Part shown: piece after piece, positions 8,647 through 16,391 of the stretch | Position numbering within the stretch: the stretch's first letter is position 1 | How the letters are laid out: each line of letters starts with the position of its first letter | Source of the DNA: Streptomyces sp. NBC_01314 | GTDB taxonomy: Bacteria; Actinomycetota; Actinomycetes; Streptomycetales; Streptomycetaceae | Assembly (NCBI RefSeq): GCF_041435215.1 | Contig: NZ_CP108394.1 | Location: 8,866,001-8,930,000, forward strand | DNA length: 64,000 bases | Direction: 5' to 3' | Notes under the pieces: model-generated | What the model was told of the DNA's origin: nothing | The model's input: the letters and a program-made list of their open reading frames with translations, nothing else | Database searches by the model: none | Translations under genes and position numbers: made by a program

Positions 8647-9189
8647 GTGGAGGCGGACAAGCTTCTGGTCCGGGTGGCCGGAGGCGACCAACGGGCGTTC
8701 GAGGAGCTGTACGCAGTGGTGTCCGGCCCGGTGTTCGGGCTGGTCCGCCGGGTCGTGCGCGACCCCGCGCAGTCGGAGGAGGTGACTCAGGAGGTGCTGC
8801 TCGAACTCTGGCGTTCCGCGGGCCGGTTCGACCCCGCCCGCGGCAGCGCCCTGTCCTGGATACTCACCCTCGCCCACCGGCGGGCGGTGGACCGGGTGCG
8901 CAGCGCCCGCGCCGCCACCGAGCGCGAGCAGCGCGAGGGACGGCGCAACCACCACCCCGCCTTCGACCAGGTCGCCGAGGAGGTCGAGGCCGGACTCGAA
9001 CGCCAGTGGGTGCGCCACTGCCTGGAGAAGCTCACCACCATCCAGCGCGAGTCCGTCACCCTCGCCTACTACGACGGCTACACCTACCGTGAAGTGGCCG
9101 AACGGCTCTCGCTGCCGCTCGGCACGGTCAAGACCCGTATGCGCGACGGACTCACACGGCTGCGCGAATGCCTGGGAGGAGTCGCATGA
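8647..9189 (+). CDS. sigK: ECF RNA polymerase sigma factor, SigK group
   Basis: Alternative sigma factor of 180 residues that redirects RNA polymerase to a small regulon. Region 2 is visible in LLVRVAGGDQRAFEELY, SEEVTQEVLLELWRSAGRFD and ALSWILTLAHRRAVDRVR. Region 4 is visible in TIQRESVTLAYYDGYTYREV and LPLGTVKTRMRDGLTRLREC. The layout closely matches mycobacterial SigK, and the next gene encodes an RskA-type anti-sigma factor. The GTG at 8647 is chosen because the SigK-like promoter at 8571-8597 overlaps the upstream alternative starts (8581, 8596). It probably activates itself and the divergent DUF4331 gene. Confidence 0.9.
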   Translation: MEADKLLVRVAGGDQRAFEELYAVVSGPVFGLVRRVVRDPAQSEEVTQEVLLELWRSAGRFDPARGSALSWILTLAHRRAVDRVRSARAATEREQREGRRNHHPAFDQVAEEVEAGLERQWVRHCLEKLTTIQRESVTLAYYDGYTYREVAERLSLPLGTVKTRMRDGLTRLRECLGGVA

Positions 9190-9271
9190 GCGCCCTGATC
9201 GGCCTCGTGGAACCTGAGGCCCCGTTCGGCCGCGCGGCCCGTGGGGCGTGTGTACCGAGGGGAGGCGTGGC

Positions 9272-10084
9272 ATGAGCCTGTTCCGCCGAGAGGACCTCCA
9301 CTCGCTCGCCGCTCCCTACGCGCTCGACGCCCTGGAACCCGACGAGCGGCGCCGCTTCGAGAAGCACCTGGAGGGCTGCGACCGCTGTCCCGCCGAGGTG
9401 CGCGCCCTGTCCGAGGACGCGGTCCGCCTGGCCTGGTCGACGGCCGCTCCGGCGCCCGAGGCGATGCGCGACCGCGTCTTCGCCGCCGTACGCAGCACCC
9501 CCCAGGAGAACCGGTCCTGGAGTGCCCAGCCGTCGCGGCAGCAGCATCTGCCGCGGCATGTGTGGGGCACGGAGCCGCCGCCGAAGTCGCGCGCCCGTGC
9601 GCCCCGTCTGCGCTCTCTGCTCGTCCCGCTGGCCACGGTCACGGCCGCCGCCGCACTCGTCGTGGCGTCCCTCTTCGCCGTCCAGGCCGACCGCACCCGC
9701 GACCAACTGGCCGCCGAGCGCGCACGGGCCAGTGAGATCGCCCACGTTCTCGCCGCGCCGGACGCCCGCGCGAGCAGTGACAGGGACACGGAGGGCCAGG
9801 CAATCGGAGTGATCGCTTCCGCCGAGGAGGGGAGCGCGATCGTGACCCTCAGCGGATTCGAGAACCTCCCGAAGAACCGGGTGCACCAGCTCTGGCTCAT
9901 GCGCCCCGACGTGCAGCCACGCTCCCTGGGTCTCTTCGACGGCGACACGCCCTTGGTCACCAGTGGAATGAACACCGACGCGACGTCACTCGCGGTGACC
10001 GTCGAACCCGACGGTGGATCAGCGCAACCCACCAGCCAGCCAGTTGTCCAACTCGCCCTGGAATCGGTTGGATTCGGAGAGTAG
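9272..10084 (+). CDS. rskA: Membrane anti-sigma-K factor, RskA type
   Basis: Negative regulator that holds SigK at the membrane until proteolysis releases it (family knowledge). The 270-residue protein has an N-terminal zinc anti-sigma domain with H-x3-C-x2-C (His32, Cys36, Cys39 in HLEGCDRC). One membrane helix follows (about 115-137, LLVPLATVTAAAALVVASLF). The outer C-terminal RskA domain (about 175-270) has the typical QLWLM segment. The ATG at 9272 has GGGGAGG a few bases upstream. It follows sigK after 82 bases in the same transcript. Confidence 0.92.
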   Translation: MSLFRREDLHSLAAPYALDALEPDERRRFEKHLEGCDRCPAEVRALSEDAVRLAWSTAAPAPEAMRDRVFAAVRSTPQENRSWSAQPSRQQHLPRHVWGTEPPPKSRARAPRLRSLLVPLATVTAAAALVVASLFAVQADRTRDQLAAERARASEIAHVLAAPDARASSDRDTEGQAIGVIASAEEGSAIVTLSGFENLPKNRVHQLWLMRPDVQPRSLGLFDGDTPLVTSGMNTDATSLAVTVEPDGGSAQPTSQPVVQLALESVGFGE

Positions 10085-10199
10085 TCAACAACCCCGTGAC
10101 GGGGTAGATGAATACCGGGACCGTGATTCCCGAGTGCTCCAACGGAGCGATATGGTTACGCTGCCCGGGCCGGGTGGACTCGTACGGGTGGGGAGTGAC

Positions 10200-10466
10200 A
10201 TGGAACAGATAACAGTGCGCAGGGCACGAGTCCCTGCGATCACGTGCGGGAGCAGCGCGACCAGTTCGCGGCTCGACCGCCATCTCTCGGTGCTGGGCGG
10301 CCCCGCCGTCCCGCAGCGCGAGGCGGCCGAGGCGACTTCGCTGATGCTCGAGATAACGTCACGTACCCCGCAGGAGCGCAGCAGCCGCAAGGACACGCGC
10401 CTCGGCCGGGTCTCGCTGTTCGCACCCCTGAAGAGGCTGCGCCGCTCGCTGTTCGGCAGCCGCTAG
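10200..10466 (+). CDS. Small basic conserved protein of unknown function
   Basis: An 88-residue protein, rich in Arg and Ser, with the segment SSATSSRLDRHLSVLGGP and a basic amphipathic end (FAPLKRLRRSLFGSR). It has no signal peptide or membrane helix. I know similar short proteins from Streptomyces genomes but no function. GGGGAG lies 4 bases before the ATG. Codon use is like its neighbours, so it looks real. It follows rskA by 115 bases and may have its own promoter. Confidence 0.6.
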   Translation: MEQITVRRARVPAITCGSSATSSRLDRHLSVLGGPAVPQREAAEATSLMLEITSRTPQERSSRKDTRLGRVSLFAPLKRLRRSLFGSR

Positions 10467-10505
10467 CACCACAGCACCAAGGGCTTTCCCGCAGGAGGCC
10501 CGCGT

Positions 10506-11729
10506 TCAGGCGACCACACCGTCCCGGCGCAGCGCTGCGATCTCTTCGTCCGTCATCCCCGCGGCACGGAGCAGCGACCCGGTGTGCTCCCCGAGCGCGG
10601 GCACCGCACCCATCCGCGCCTCGTCCCCGCCCGGCAGCGTGATGGGCGGCAGCAGTGACCTGAGCGGCCCCACCGGCGAGTCCACTTCCCGCCACCGGTC
10701 CCGGGCCGCCAGTTGCGGATGCTCCGCCACCTCCGTGACGTCCCGCAGCCGCGCGCAGGCGATCCCCGCCGCCTCCAGCCGCGCCAGCGCCGCGTCGGTG
10801 TCCAGCACCCCGAGCGCCTTCGCGACCAGCTCGTCCGTACGCTCCCGGCGCTCCACCCGCGCCGGATTTGTCGCGAACTCCGGATCGTTCGCCAACTCCG
10901 GCCGCCCCAGCACCTGTTCGGCGAGCCGCCGCCACTCCCGGTCGTTCTGCACCGACAGCAGCACCCGCCCGCCGTCCGCCGTCGGATAGGCGTCGTACGG
11001 CGCGATCACCGCGTGCCCGAGCCCCGTCCGCGCCGGCGCGCTCCCGCCGTGCATCGTGTGGTGCAGCGGATGCCCCATCCACTCGGCCAGCGCCTCCAGC
11101 ATCGACACCTCCACCGGCCCGCCCCGCCCGGTCGTTCCCCGCCGGACCAGCGCCGCGAGCACCCCCGAGAACGCGTACATCCCGGCGGCGATGTCCGCCG
11201 CCGGGATGCCCGCCTTCACCGGCTGCTCCGGCGTCCCCGTCACCGACACCAGACCGGCCTCGCACTGCACGAGCATGTCGTAGGCCCGCTTGTCCGCGTA
11301 CGGCCCCGACGCCCCGTAGCCCGAGATGTCCACCGCGACGAGCCGGGGGTGCGCGGCGCACAGCGTGGCAGAGTCCAGGCCAAGGCGGGCCGCCGCGCCG
11401 TGCGCGAGGTTCTGCACGAACACGTCCGCGTCCGCCACCAGCCGCCGTACGACGGCCAGGCCGCGCGGGTCCTTCAGATCCAGGGCCAGGGACTCCTTGC
11501 CCCGGTTGCACCATACGAAGTGCGAGGCCAGGCCCCGGGCGGCGGTGTCGTAGCCGCGGGCGAAGTCGCCGCCGTCCACCCGCTCGACCTTGATGACCCG
11601 CGCGCCGAGGTCGGCGAGCTGCCGGGTGGCGAAGGGTGCCGCGACGGCCTGCTCGACGGCGACGACGGTGATGCCGTCGAGGGGCAGGGGATCACCGGTG
11701 CGGGGGAGTGGACGCATGCCGTGGATCAT
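10506..11729 (-). CDS. CaiB/BaiF-family (class III) CoA transferase
   Basis: Moves CoA between carboxylic acids in acyl-CoA metabolism. The 407-residue length is normal for the family. Visible are the start LDGITVVAVEQAVAAPFATRQLADLGARVIKVE, the middle GPYADKRAYDMLVQ, and AADIAAGMYA, whose Asp aligns with the catalytic aspartate of formyl-CoA transferase. The C-terminal lobe ends ALGEHTGSLLRAAGMTDEEI. The substrate cannot be read from sequence. An ATG 12 bases downstream (11717) is a possible alternative start. It stands alone, convergent with the small protein gene. Confidence 0.9.
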   Translation of the reverse strand: MIHGMRPLPRTGDPLPLDGITVVAVEQAVAAPFATRQLADLGARVIKVERVDGGDFARGYDTAARGLASHFVWCNRGKESLALDLKDPRGLAVVRRLVADADVFVQNLAHGAAARLGLDSATLCAAHPRLVAVDISGYGASGPYADKRAYDMLVQCEAGLVSVTGTPEQPVKAGIPAADIAAGMYAFSGVLAALVRRGTTGRGGPVEVSMLEALAEWMGHPLHHTMHGGSAPARTGLGHAVIAPYDAYPTADGGRVLLSVQNDREWRRLAEQVLGRPELANDPEFATNPARVERRERTDELVAKALGVLDTDAALARLEAAGIACARLRDVTEVAEHPQLAARDRWREVDSPVGPLRSLLPPITLPGGDEARMGAVPALGEHTGSLLRAAGMTDEEIAALRRDGVVA

Positions 11730-11820
11730 GTCCCCGCCGGGGCGCCGTTGTCACCGGGGCGTGCCGAGCGTCACGTGCCCCCGGCCCCGCCCCGGCTCAC
11801 GTGCCCCCGGCTCACCTGGT

Positions 11821-11847
11821 TCCGGCCCGTCCCCCGAACGGGCCGGA
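11821..11847 (-). terminator. Hairpin after the ABC exporter operon
   Basis: Ten-base arms (TCCGGCCCGT and ACGGGCCGGA) with a 7-base loop start 3 bases past the permease stop codon. A likely end of the two-gene ABC transporter transcript. Confidence 0.65.
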
Positions 11848-11849
11848 GG

Positions 11850-12632
11850 TCACTTGGGCCCGGCGGCGTACGTGCGGACCGCGAGCGGCACGAACACCGC
11901 GAGCAGGACGGCGCACCAGAGCAGCGACCCGGCGACGGGATGGGTGACCGGCCAGGTGCCTCCCTCCGGCACGGGCGCGTTCCCGAAGAGGTCGCGCAGG
12001 GCCGTGGCGACCGCGCTGATCGGGTTCCACTCGGCGACCGTGCGCAGCCAGCCCGGCAGACCCTCGGTCGGGATGTAGGCGCTGGACAGCAGCGGCAGCA
12101 GGAAGGTCGCACCGCCCAGCTGACCGGCCGCCTCCTCGTTGCGGGTCAGGAGGCCCAGGAAGATGCCGATCCACACGGCCGCGAACCGGAACAGCAGCAA
12201 CAGCCCGAACGCGCCGGCCGCCGCGAGCGCGCCCCCCTCGATCCGCCAGCCCACCGCGAGCCCGACCAGCAGGAACGGCACCGTCCCGGCTGCCGTGACG
12301 ACCACGTCCGCCAGCGCCTGACCCAGGGGCACGGCCGCCCGGCTCATCGGCAGGGTGCGGAAGCGGTCCATCACGCCCCGGTGTGTGTCCCCCGCGGCCT
12401 GGAACATGCCGGTCATGATCCCGCCGGCCGCGGTCGCCACCAGCAGACCGGGCACCAGGAACCGCCGGTACTCCTCGCCCGGTACGGCCAGGGCGCTGCC
12501 GAAGACGTACCCGAAGAACAGCAGCATCGAGATGGGCATGGTCTGGGTGAGGATCAGCAGCCCCGGGTTGTTGCGGACCCGCCGCAGCTGCCGGCCCAGC
12601 ATCGCCGTGCCGTCGTACGCCAACGCGTTCAT
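11850..12632 (-). CDS. ABC-2 type exporter permease (DrrB-like)
   Basis: Membrane subunit of a drug-type ABC exporter, 260 residues with about six hydrophobic helices (for example ILTQTMPISMLLFFGYVFG and the ALADVVVTAAGTVPFLLVGL region). The family signature appears near FLVPGLLVATAAGGIMTGMFQ. It overlaps the ATPase gene by 4 bases (ATGA), so the two are co-translated and surely form one transporter. The substrate is unknown; such pairs often export antibiotics or lipophilic compounds. Confidence 0.92.
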   Translation of the reverse strand: MNALAYDGTAMLGRQLRRVRNNPGLLILTQTMPISMLLFFGYVFGSALAVPGEEYRRFLVPGLLVATAAGGIMTGMFQAAGDTHRGVMDRFRTLPMSRAAVPLGQALADVVVTAAGTVPFLLVGLAVGWRIEGGALAAAGAFGLLLLFRFAAVWIGIFLGLLTRNEEAAGQLGGATFLLPLLSSAYIPTEGLPGWLRTVAEWNPISAVATALRDLFGNAPVPEGGTWPVTHPVAGSLLWCAVLLAVFVPLAVRTYAAGPK

Positions 12633-13597
12633 GCCGCACGCTCCTTGAGGTCGGTCCGGTCGGCGACGGTGCCCTGGGTGAGGCGGAGGAACACGTCGTC
12701 GAGGGTCGGCGGACGCAGACTCGCGTCGAGCAACGGCACGCCCGCCGCGTCGAGTTCACGCACCAGCCGGGGGAGCGTGAGCGTCGGGTCGAGCGTGACC
12801 GCGCCGACCGCGTGCCGCTCGTGGTCGAACGAGGGCTGCGCTCCGGTGAGTTGGTCGAGAACGCCGGCCGCCCCGGTCATCGCGTCCGCGTGGGCGACGA
12901 CGACCTCCGCGTACGAGCCGACCAGCGCCTTGAGTTGGGGCGGCGAGCCGCTGTGCGCGATCCGGCCCCGGTCCATCAGGACGATCCGGTCGGCGAGTTG
13001 ATCGGCCTCCTCCAGATACTGCGTGGTCAGCAGCACGGTCGTCCCCTCCGCTTTCAGAGCGCGCACGGCGTCCCAGATCTGGTTGCGGCTGACCGGGTCG
13101 AGCCCGGTGGTGGGTTCGTCGAGGAAGAGCACCGCCGGGTGCCGGATGAGACTGGCCGCCAGGTCGAGGCGGCGGCGCATACCGCCCGAGTAGGTGGAGG
13201 CCGGCCGGTCGGCGGCCCCGGTCAGGCCGAAACGGTCGAGGAGCTCGCCCGCGCGGGCCGCCGTGTCGCGGACGCGGTGCAGCCGTGCGAACAGCCGCAG
13301 GTTCTGCCGCCCGGTGAGGTCGCCGTCGACCGACGCGTACTGCCCGGTCACTCCGATCGCCCGCCGGACCGCGTCCGGCTCCCGCACGAGGTCGTGGCCC
13401 GCCACCCGAGCGGAGCCCGCGTCCGGCCGCAGCAGCGTCGCCAGCAGCCGTACGGCCGTCGTCTTGCCCGCCCCGTTCGGGCCGAGCATCCCGACCACCG
13501 TGCCCTCCGCCACGGCCAGATCGAGGCCGCGCACGGCGTGGACGTCTCCGAAACTCTTCTCCAGACCCTCACTAAGTACAGCGTACGTAGTAGTCAT
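12629..13597 (-). CDS. ABC exporter ATP-binding protein (DrrA-like)
   Basis: ATPase subunit of 322 residues. Walker A GPNGAGKTT, Q-loop GVTGQYASVD, signature YSGGMRRRLDLA, Walker B VLFLDEPTTGLD and the switch His region TTQYLEEAD are all present. The DrrA-type C-terminal domain ends RPPTLDDVFLRLT. The start is the ATG at 13597; a longer frame to 13615 would run into the operator. Codons 3-9 contain a 19-base near-copy of the divergent TetR operator, so repressor binding there would block both initiation and early elongation. Confidence 0.93.
   Translation of the reverse strand: MTTTYAVLSEGLEKSFGDVHAVRGLDLAVAEGTVVGMLGPNGAGKTTAVRLLATLLRPDAGSARVAGHDLVREPDAVRRAIGVTGQYASVDGDLTGRQNLRLFARLHRVRDTAARAGELLDRFGLTGAADRPASTYSGGMRRRLDLAASLIRHPAVLFLDEPTTGLDPVSRNQIWDAVRALKAEGTTVLLTTQYLEEADQLADRIVLMDRGRIAHSGSPPQLKALVGSYAEVVVAHADAMTGAAGVLDQLTGAQPSFDHERHAVGAVTLDPTLTLPRLVRELDAAGVPLLDASLRPPTLDDVFLRLTQGTVADRTDLKERAA
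13572..13590. promoter_or_regulatory. Second TetR operator, inside the 5' end of the ABC ATPase gene
   Basis: CTAAGTACAGCGTACGTAG matches 16 of 19 positions of the reverse complement of the main operator at 13615-13633. Centre-to-centre distance is 43 bases, about four helical turns, which suits two repressor dimers on one DNA face. Confidence 0.6.
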
Positions 13598-13614
13598 GGG
13601 TCGACCATAGCGCA

Positions 13615-13633
13615 TTACGTACGCTGTACGTAA
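13615..13633. promoter_or_regulatory. TetR operator between the ABC exporter and its regulator
   Basis: TTACGTACGCTGTACGTAA: perfect 8-base arms around GCT, located in the 64-base divergent gap between the ABC ATPase start and the tetR start. Its position would repress both directions. Confidence 0.75.
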
Positions 13634-13661
13634 CTAGGATGGTGGCCAGAGGTGATGATCG

Positions 13662-14369
13662 ATGGCTGGCCGAGCGGCCGAACCCGAAGTGATCTGGGCG
13701 CGCGCCGAGCGCACCGGCCGAGGCCCGAGGCCCGCGTTCAGTCGCGCGGACATCGCGGCGGCGGCCGTGCGGCTCGCCGACGCGGGCGGTCTCGACGCCG
13801 TGTCCATGCGGCACGTCGCGGCCGAGCTGGGCTGCGGCACGATGTCGCTGTACAACTACGTGCCGCGCAAGGAGGACCTGTACGAGCTGATGGTCGACGC
13901 GGTCGGCGGTGAGCACGAGCTGTGGGAGCCGAGCGGGGACTGGCGCGCCGACATGCGGCGGGTGGCCCACCAGACGCGGGACCTGCTGCGCCGGCACCCC
14001 TGGATGCCGCGGCTGATGTCGCCGGTCTACGGGTTCAGCCCCAACGCGATGCGGTACCTGGAGCACTGCATGGCCTGCATGGATCCGCTCGACGCGCCGT
14101 ACGGGGCGAAGATGCAGCTCCTGGGGATGCTGAACGGGTGTGTGACGACGTACGTCGCGAATGAGCTGGCGGCCGCTGAGCGCGTGCGCTCATTGCCGTG
14201 GTCGGAGGAGCAGGAGAACGCGGTGCGGATCGCCTACCTGGGCAGTCGGATCGCGTCCGGGGAGTTTCCCAGGCTGGCCGCGGCGTTCATGGAGGATTCG
14301 GGGCCGATCGATCTTGAGCAGGTGTTCGAGTGGATGCTCGGCAGGGTGCTGGACTCGTTCGCGCCGTAG
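13662..14369 (+). CDS. TetR-family repressor of the divergent ABC exporter (TetR_C type)
   Basis: DNA-binding repressor of 235 residues, probably relieved by the exporter's substrate. The N-terminal helix-turn-helix is at about 26-75 (FSRADIAAAAVRLADAGG, MRHVAAELGCGTMSLYNYV). The ligand domain (about 85-235) has the HPWMPRLMSPVYGFSPN segment typical of TetR_C proteins. AGAGGTGA precedes the ATG by 6 bases. Divergent placement next to drrAB-like genes and two matching operators give a strong case for local control. Confidence 0.9.
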   Translation: MAGRAAEPEVIWARAERTGRGPRPAFSRADIAAAAVRLADAGGLDAVSMRHVAAELGCGTMSLYNYVPRKEDLYELMVDAVGGEHELWEPSGDWRADMRRVAHQTRDLLRRHPWMPRLMSPVYGFSPNAMRYLEHCMACMDPLDAPYGAKMQLLGMLNGCVTTYVANELAAAERVRSLPWSEEQENAVRIAYLGSRIASGEFPRLAAAFMEDSGPIDLEQVFEWMLGRVLDSFAP

Positions 14370-14405
14370 GGCCCCGAAGACGGGGAAGCCTTGTGCCCGG
14401 CCCTC

Positions 14406-15602
14406 TCACAGCAGCGTGAACTGGCCCTCCGGGCCCTCCTCGTGGTGGTCCAGTACCGAGGCGGGCCGGCGCGCCGACTCCGGGACCGGGAGTACGCCCG
14501 CCTCGCGCAGGTCGGCCGCCGTGATCGGCCGGTCGACCGTCAACTCGGCCCGGCCCGGCCCCAGTTCCGCCAGCAGTGCCAGCACGGTGATCAGTTCCAG
14601 CAACTCCGACGTCCAGGTCTGCGGCCAGGTCGTCGGGCGGACGGCCTCCAGCGTGCCCGGCTCCGCCTGTTCCGTTCTGCGGCCGAACCACTCCTCCAGG
14701 ACGCGGACGCCCCCGACGCGGAAGTCCCAGGCCTCGGACGGTACGGGGGAGATGCGGCCCTCGTCGACGAGCAGGGTCTCCTCGTCGCGGTCGTAGACGA
14801 CCTCGACGGGGCGGGAGGGGAGCGGGGAGCGGACGTAGGGGCGGCGGCCGCCGGGGAGTTTGGGGCGGTCGCCGTCGCGGCGCATGAGCCAGAGGGTGCG
14901 GCGGCCCAGCTCGACACCGTGGGACCAGGCTTCGGGGTCGGTGGGCAGCGGGACCTCGACGCGGTTCGGGCCGGGGCGCGCGGCCACCAGGATCCAGCCG
15001 AGGACGTCCACGGGATCGACGGGGGCGGTGCCGAGGCGTTCGCCGACGTACTCCGGCAGACCGGGTGCGAGGTTCGGCTCCCGTCCGCCCGGCCGTCGGT
15101 ACAGGGGGCGGACGCGGCCGACGCGCGGGCCGTGGGGCGGGGACAGGGGCAGGACGGGGGAGGCGAGGAGGACGGGGCCCGACGACGCCTCCGGGGCCGC
15201 CGTCTGCTCGACGACGAAGATCTGCCGCTCGTCCGCCACGCGCCACAGCTCGGGGCGGGCGGCATCGATCAGGCGGTGGTCGGGGATGAGCCACTGCTCG
15301 TCGAACGGGGCGGCCAGGATCCGTACCGGCTCGGGGCAGGGGCCCGACTCACGGGCCAGCCGGCCGGTGCCGCTGGACTGGCCCGGCAGCTGGGTCACCG
15401 CCGAGGCCAGGGTGCGGGAGCGGGTGGGGGCGAAGAGGGCTTCGCGGTCCGGGCCCTCGGCCTTCACCAGGGCGTCCCAGCGGGCCTTCAGGGCGGCCGC
15501 GTCGGGGGCCGCCGGCCACCCCCGGCCCAGCCGTGGCGGTGCGACGGACCACGGCATGAGGTCCGCGAGCAGCGGAGCGTCGTCGGGCGTCACGTCGGGC
15601 AT
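14406..15602 (-). CDS. Protein resembling the C-terminal specificity domain of type ISP restriction enzymes
   Basis: A 398-residue protein. Its last part (about 270-350: VVYDRDEETLLVDEGRISPV, SEAWDFRVGGVRVLEEWF, then TWTSELLELITVLALLAEL) looks like the C-terminal domain of LlaBIII-type ISP restriction-modification enzymes. I see no methyltransferase motif (no DPPY, no FxGxG) and no helicase or nuclease motif, so it cannot be a full restriction enzyme. It follows the gntR gene after 12 bases and is the last gene of the hmgA transcript. Function is unknown; the family call is moderate. Confidence 0.6.
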   Translation of the reverse strand: MPDVTPDDAPLLADLMPWSVAPPRLGRGWPAAPDAAALKARWDALVKAEGPDREALFAPTRSRTLASAVTQLPGQSSGTGRLARESGPCPEPVRILAAPFDEQWLIPDHRLIDAARPELWRVADERQIFVVEQTAAPEASSGPVLLASPVLPLSPPHGPRVGRVRPLYRRPGGREPNLAPGLPEYVGERLGTAPVDPVDVLGWILVAARPGPNRVEVPLPTDPEAWSHGVELGRRTLWLMRRDGDRPKLPGGRRPYVRSPLPSRPVEVVYDRDEETLLVDEGRISPVPSEAWDFRVGGVRVLEEWFGRRTEQAEPGTLEAVRPTTWPQTWTSELLELITVLALLAELGPGRAELTVDRPITAADLREAGVLPVPESARRPASVLDHHEEGPEGQFTLL

Positions 15603-15614
15603 CGTAAGGCCTCG

Positions 15615-16364
15615 TCAGTGGGCGTCGAGGGTCACGGTGAACGAGAAGCGGTCGCCGCGGTAGTGGATGACCGCCACGTCGAGGACGCGGCCGGAGTCGT
15701 CGTAGGTGACGCCCGTGTAGTGAAGGATCGGGCTGAGCAGGGGGACCTGGAGGAGCCGGGCCGTCTCCGGGTCGGCGATGCGGGCCTCGACGGTGTCGGT
15801 GATCCGACCGATGGCCACGCCTACGACATCACGGAGAACCTTGGTCATGGGCCAGCGGAGCAGGTCGTCGCGGTCGATGCGTTCGGCCAGCTCGGGGCGG
15901 ACGTAGTTGCGGGCGTGGTTGGTGGGCTCGCCCGTCCGCTCGTCACCGCGCAGCCGGTGGTACGTGGCCACCTCGGTCAAGTCGGGGAAGTACTCCGAGA
16001 GTTCACCCGACAGGGGGGTGCTGCCCTGGTCCAGCAGCTCGGTCGTCATGCCCGACTGCTGGGCCACGATCGCGTCCACCGAGCCGAGCAGCCGCACCGG
16101 AGAGCCCCGCTGCGCGCTCGGCTCGATGAAGGTGCCGCGCCGGCGGTGCCGGCTGATCAGCCCCTCGACCTCCAGCTCCTTCAGCGCCTGCCGCATGGTC
16201 AGCACACTCACCCCGTAGTGCCCGGCCAACTGCTCCTCGGTGGGCAGCCGCAGGGGATCCCGGGGCGTTCGGCCCAGTATCGAGGCGCGCAGGGACTGCG
16301 ACACCTGATACCAGAGCGGCAGTTTGCGGTTCAGGACGATCGAGTCCGGAGCGAAAGAGGTCAC
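15615..16364 (-). CDS. GntR-family regulator with UTRA domain (HutC type)
   Basis: Transcription factor of 249 residues. The winged helix-turn-helix is at about 12-80 (LPLWYQVSQSLRASIL, LPTEEQLAGHYGVSVLTMRQ, ISRHRRRGTFI) and the UTRA ligand domain at about 95-245. It lies 27 bases after hmgA on the same strand and probably controls that gene in answer to an aromatic catabolite. A 20-base imperfect palindrome at 17741-17760 before hmgA is the obvious candidate site. The pairing is inferred from position. Confidence 0.9.
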   Translation of the reverse strand: MTSFAPDSIVLNRKLPLWYQVSQSLRASILGRTPRDPLRLPTEEQLAGHYGVSVLTMRQALKELEVEGLISRHRRRGTFIEPSAQRGSPVRLLGSVDAIVAQQSGMTTELLDQGSTPLSGELSEYFPDLTEVATYHRLRGDERTGEPTNHARNYVRPELAERIDRDDLLRWPMTKVLRDVVGVAIGRITDTVEARIADPETARLLQVPLLSPILHYTGVTYDDSGRVLDVAVIHYRGDRFSFTVTLDAH

Positions 16365-16391
16365 GACGTATCCGTACCCGGCGTCGCGTGT

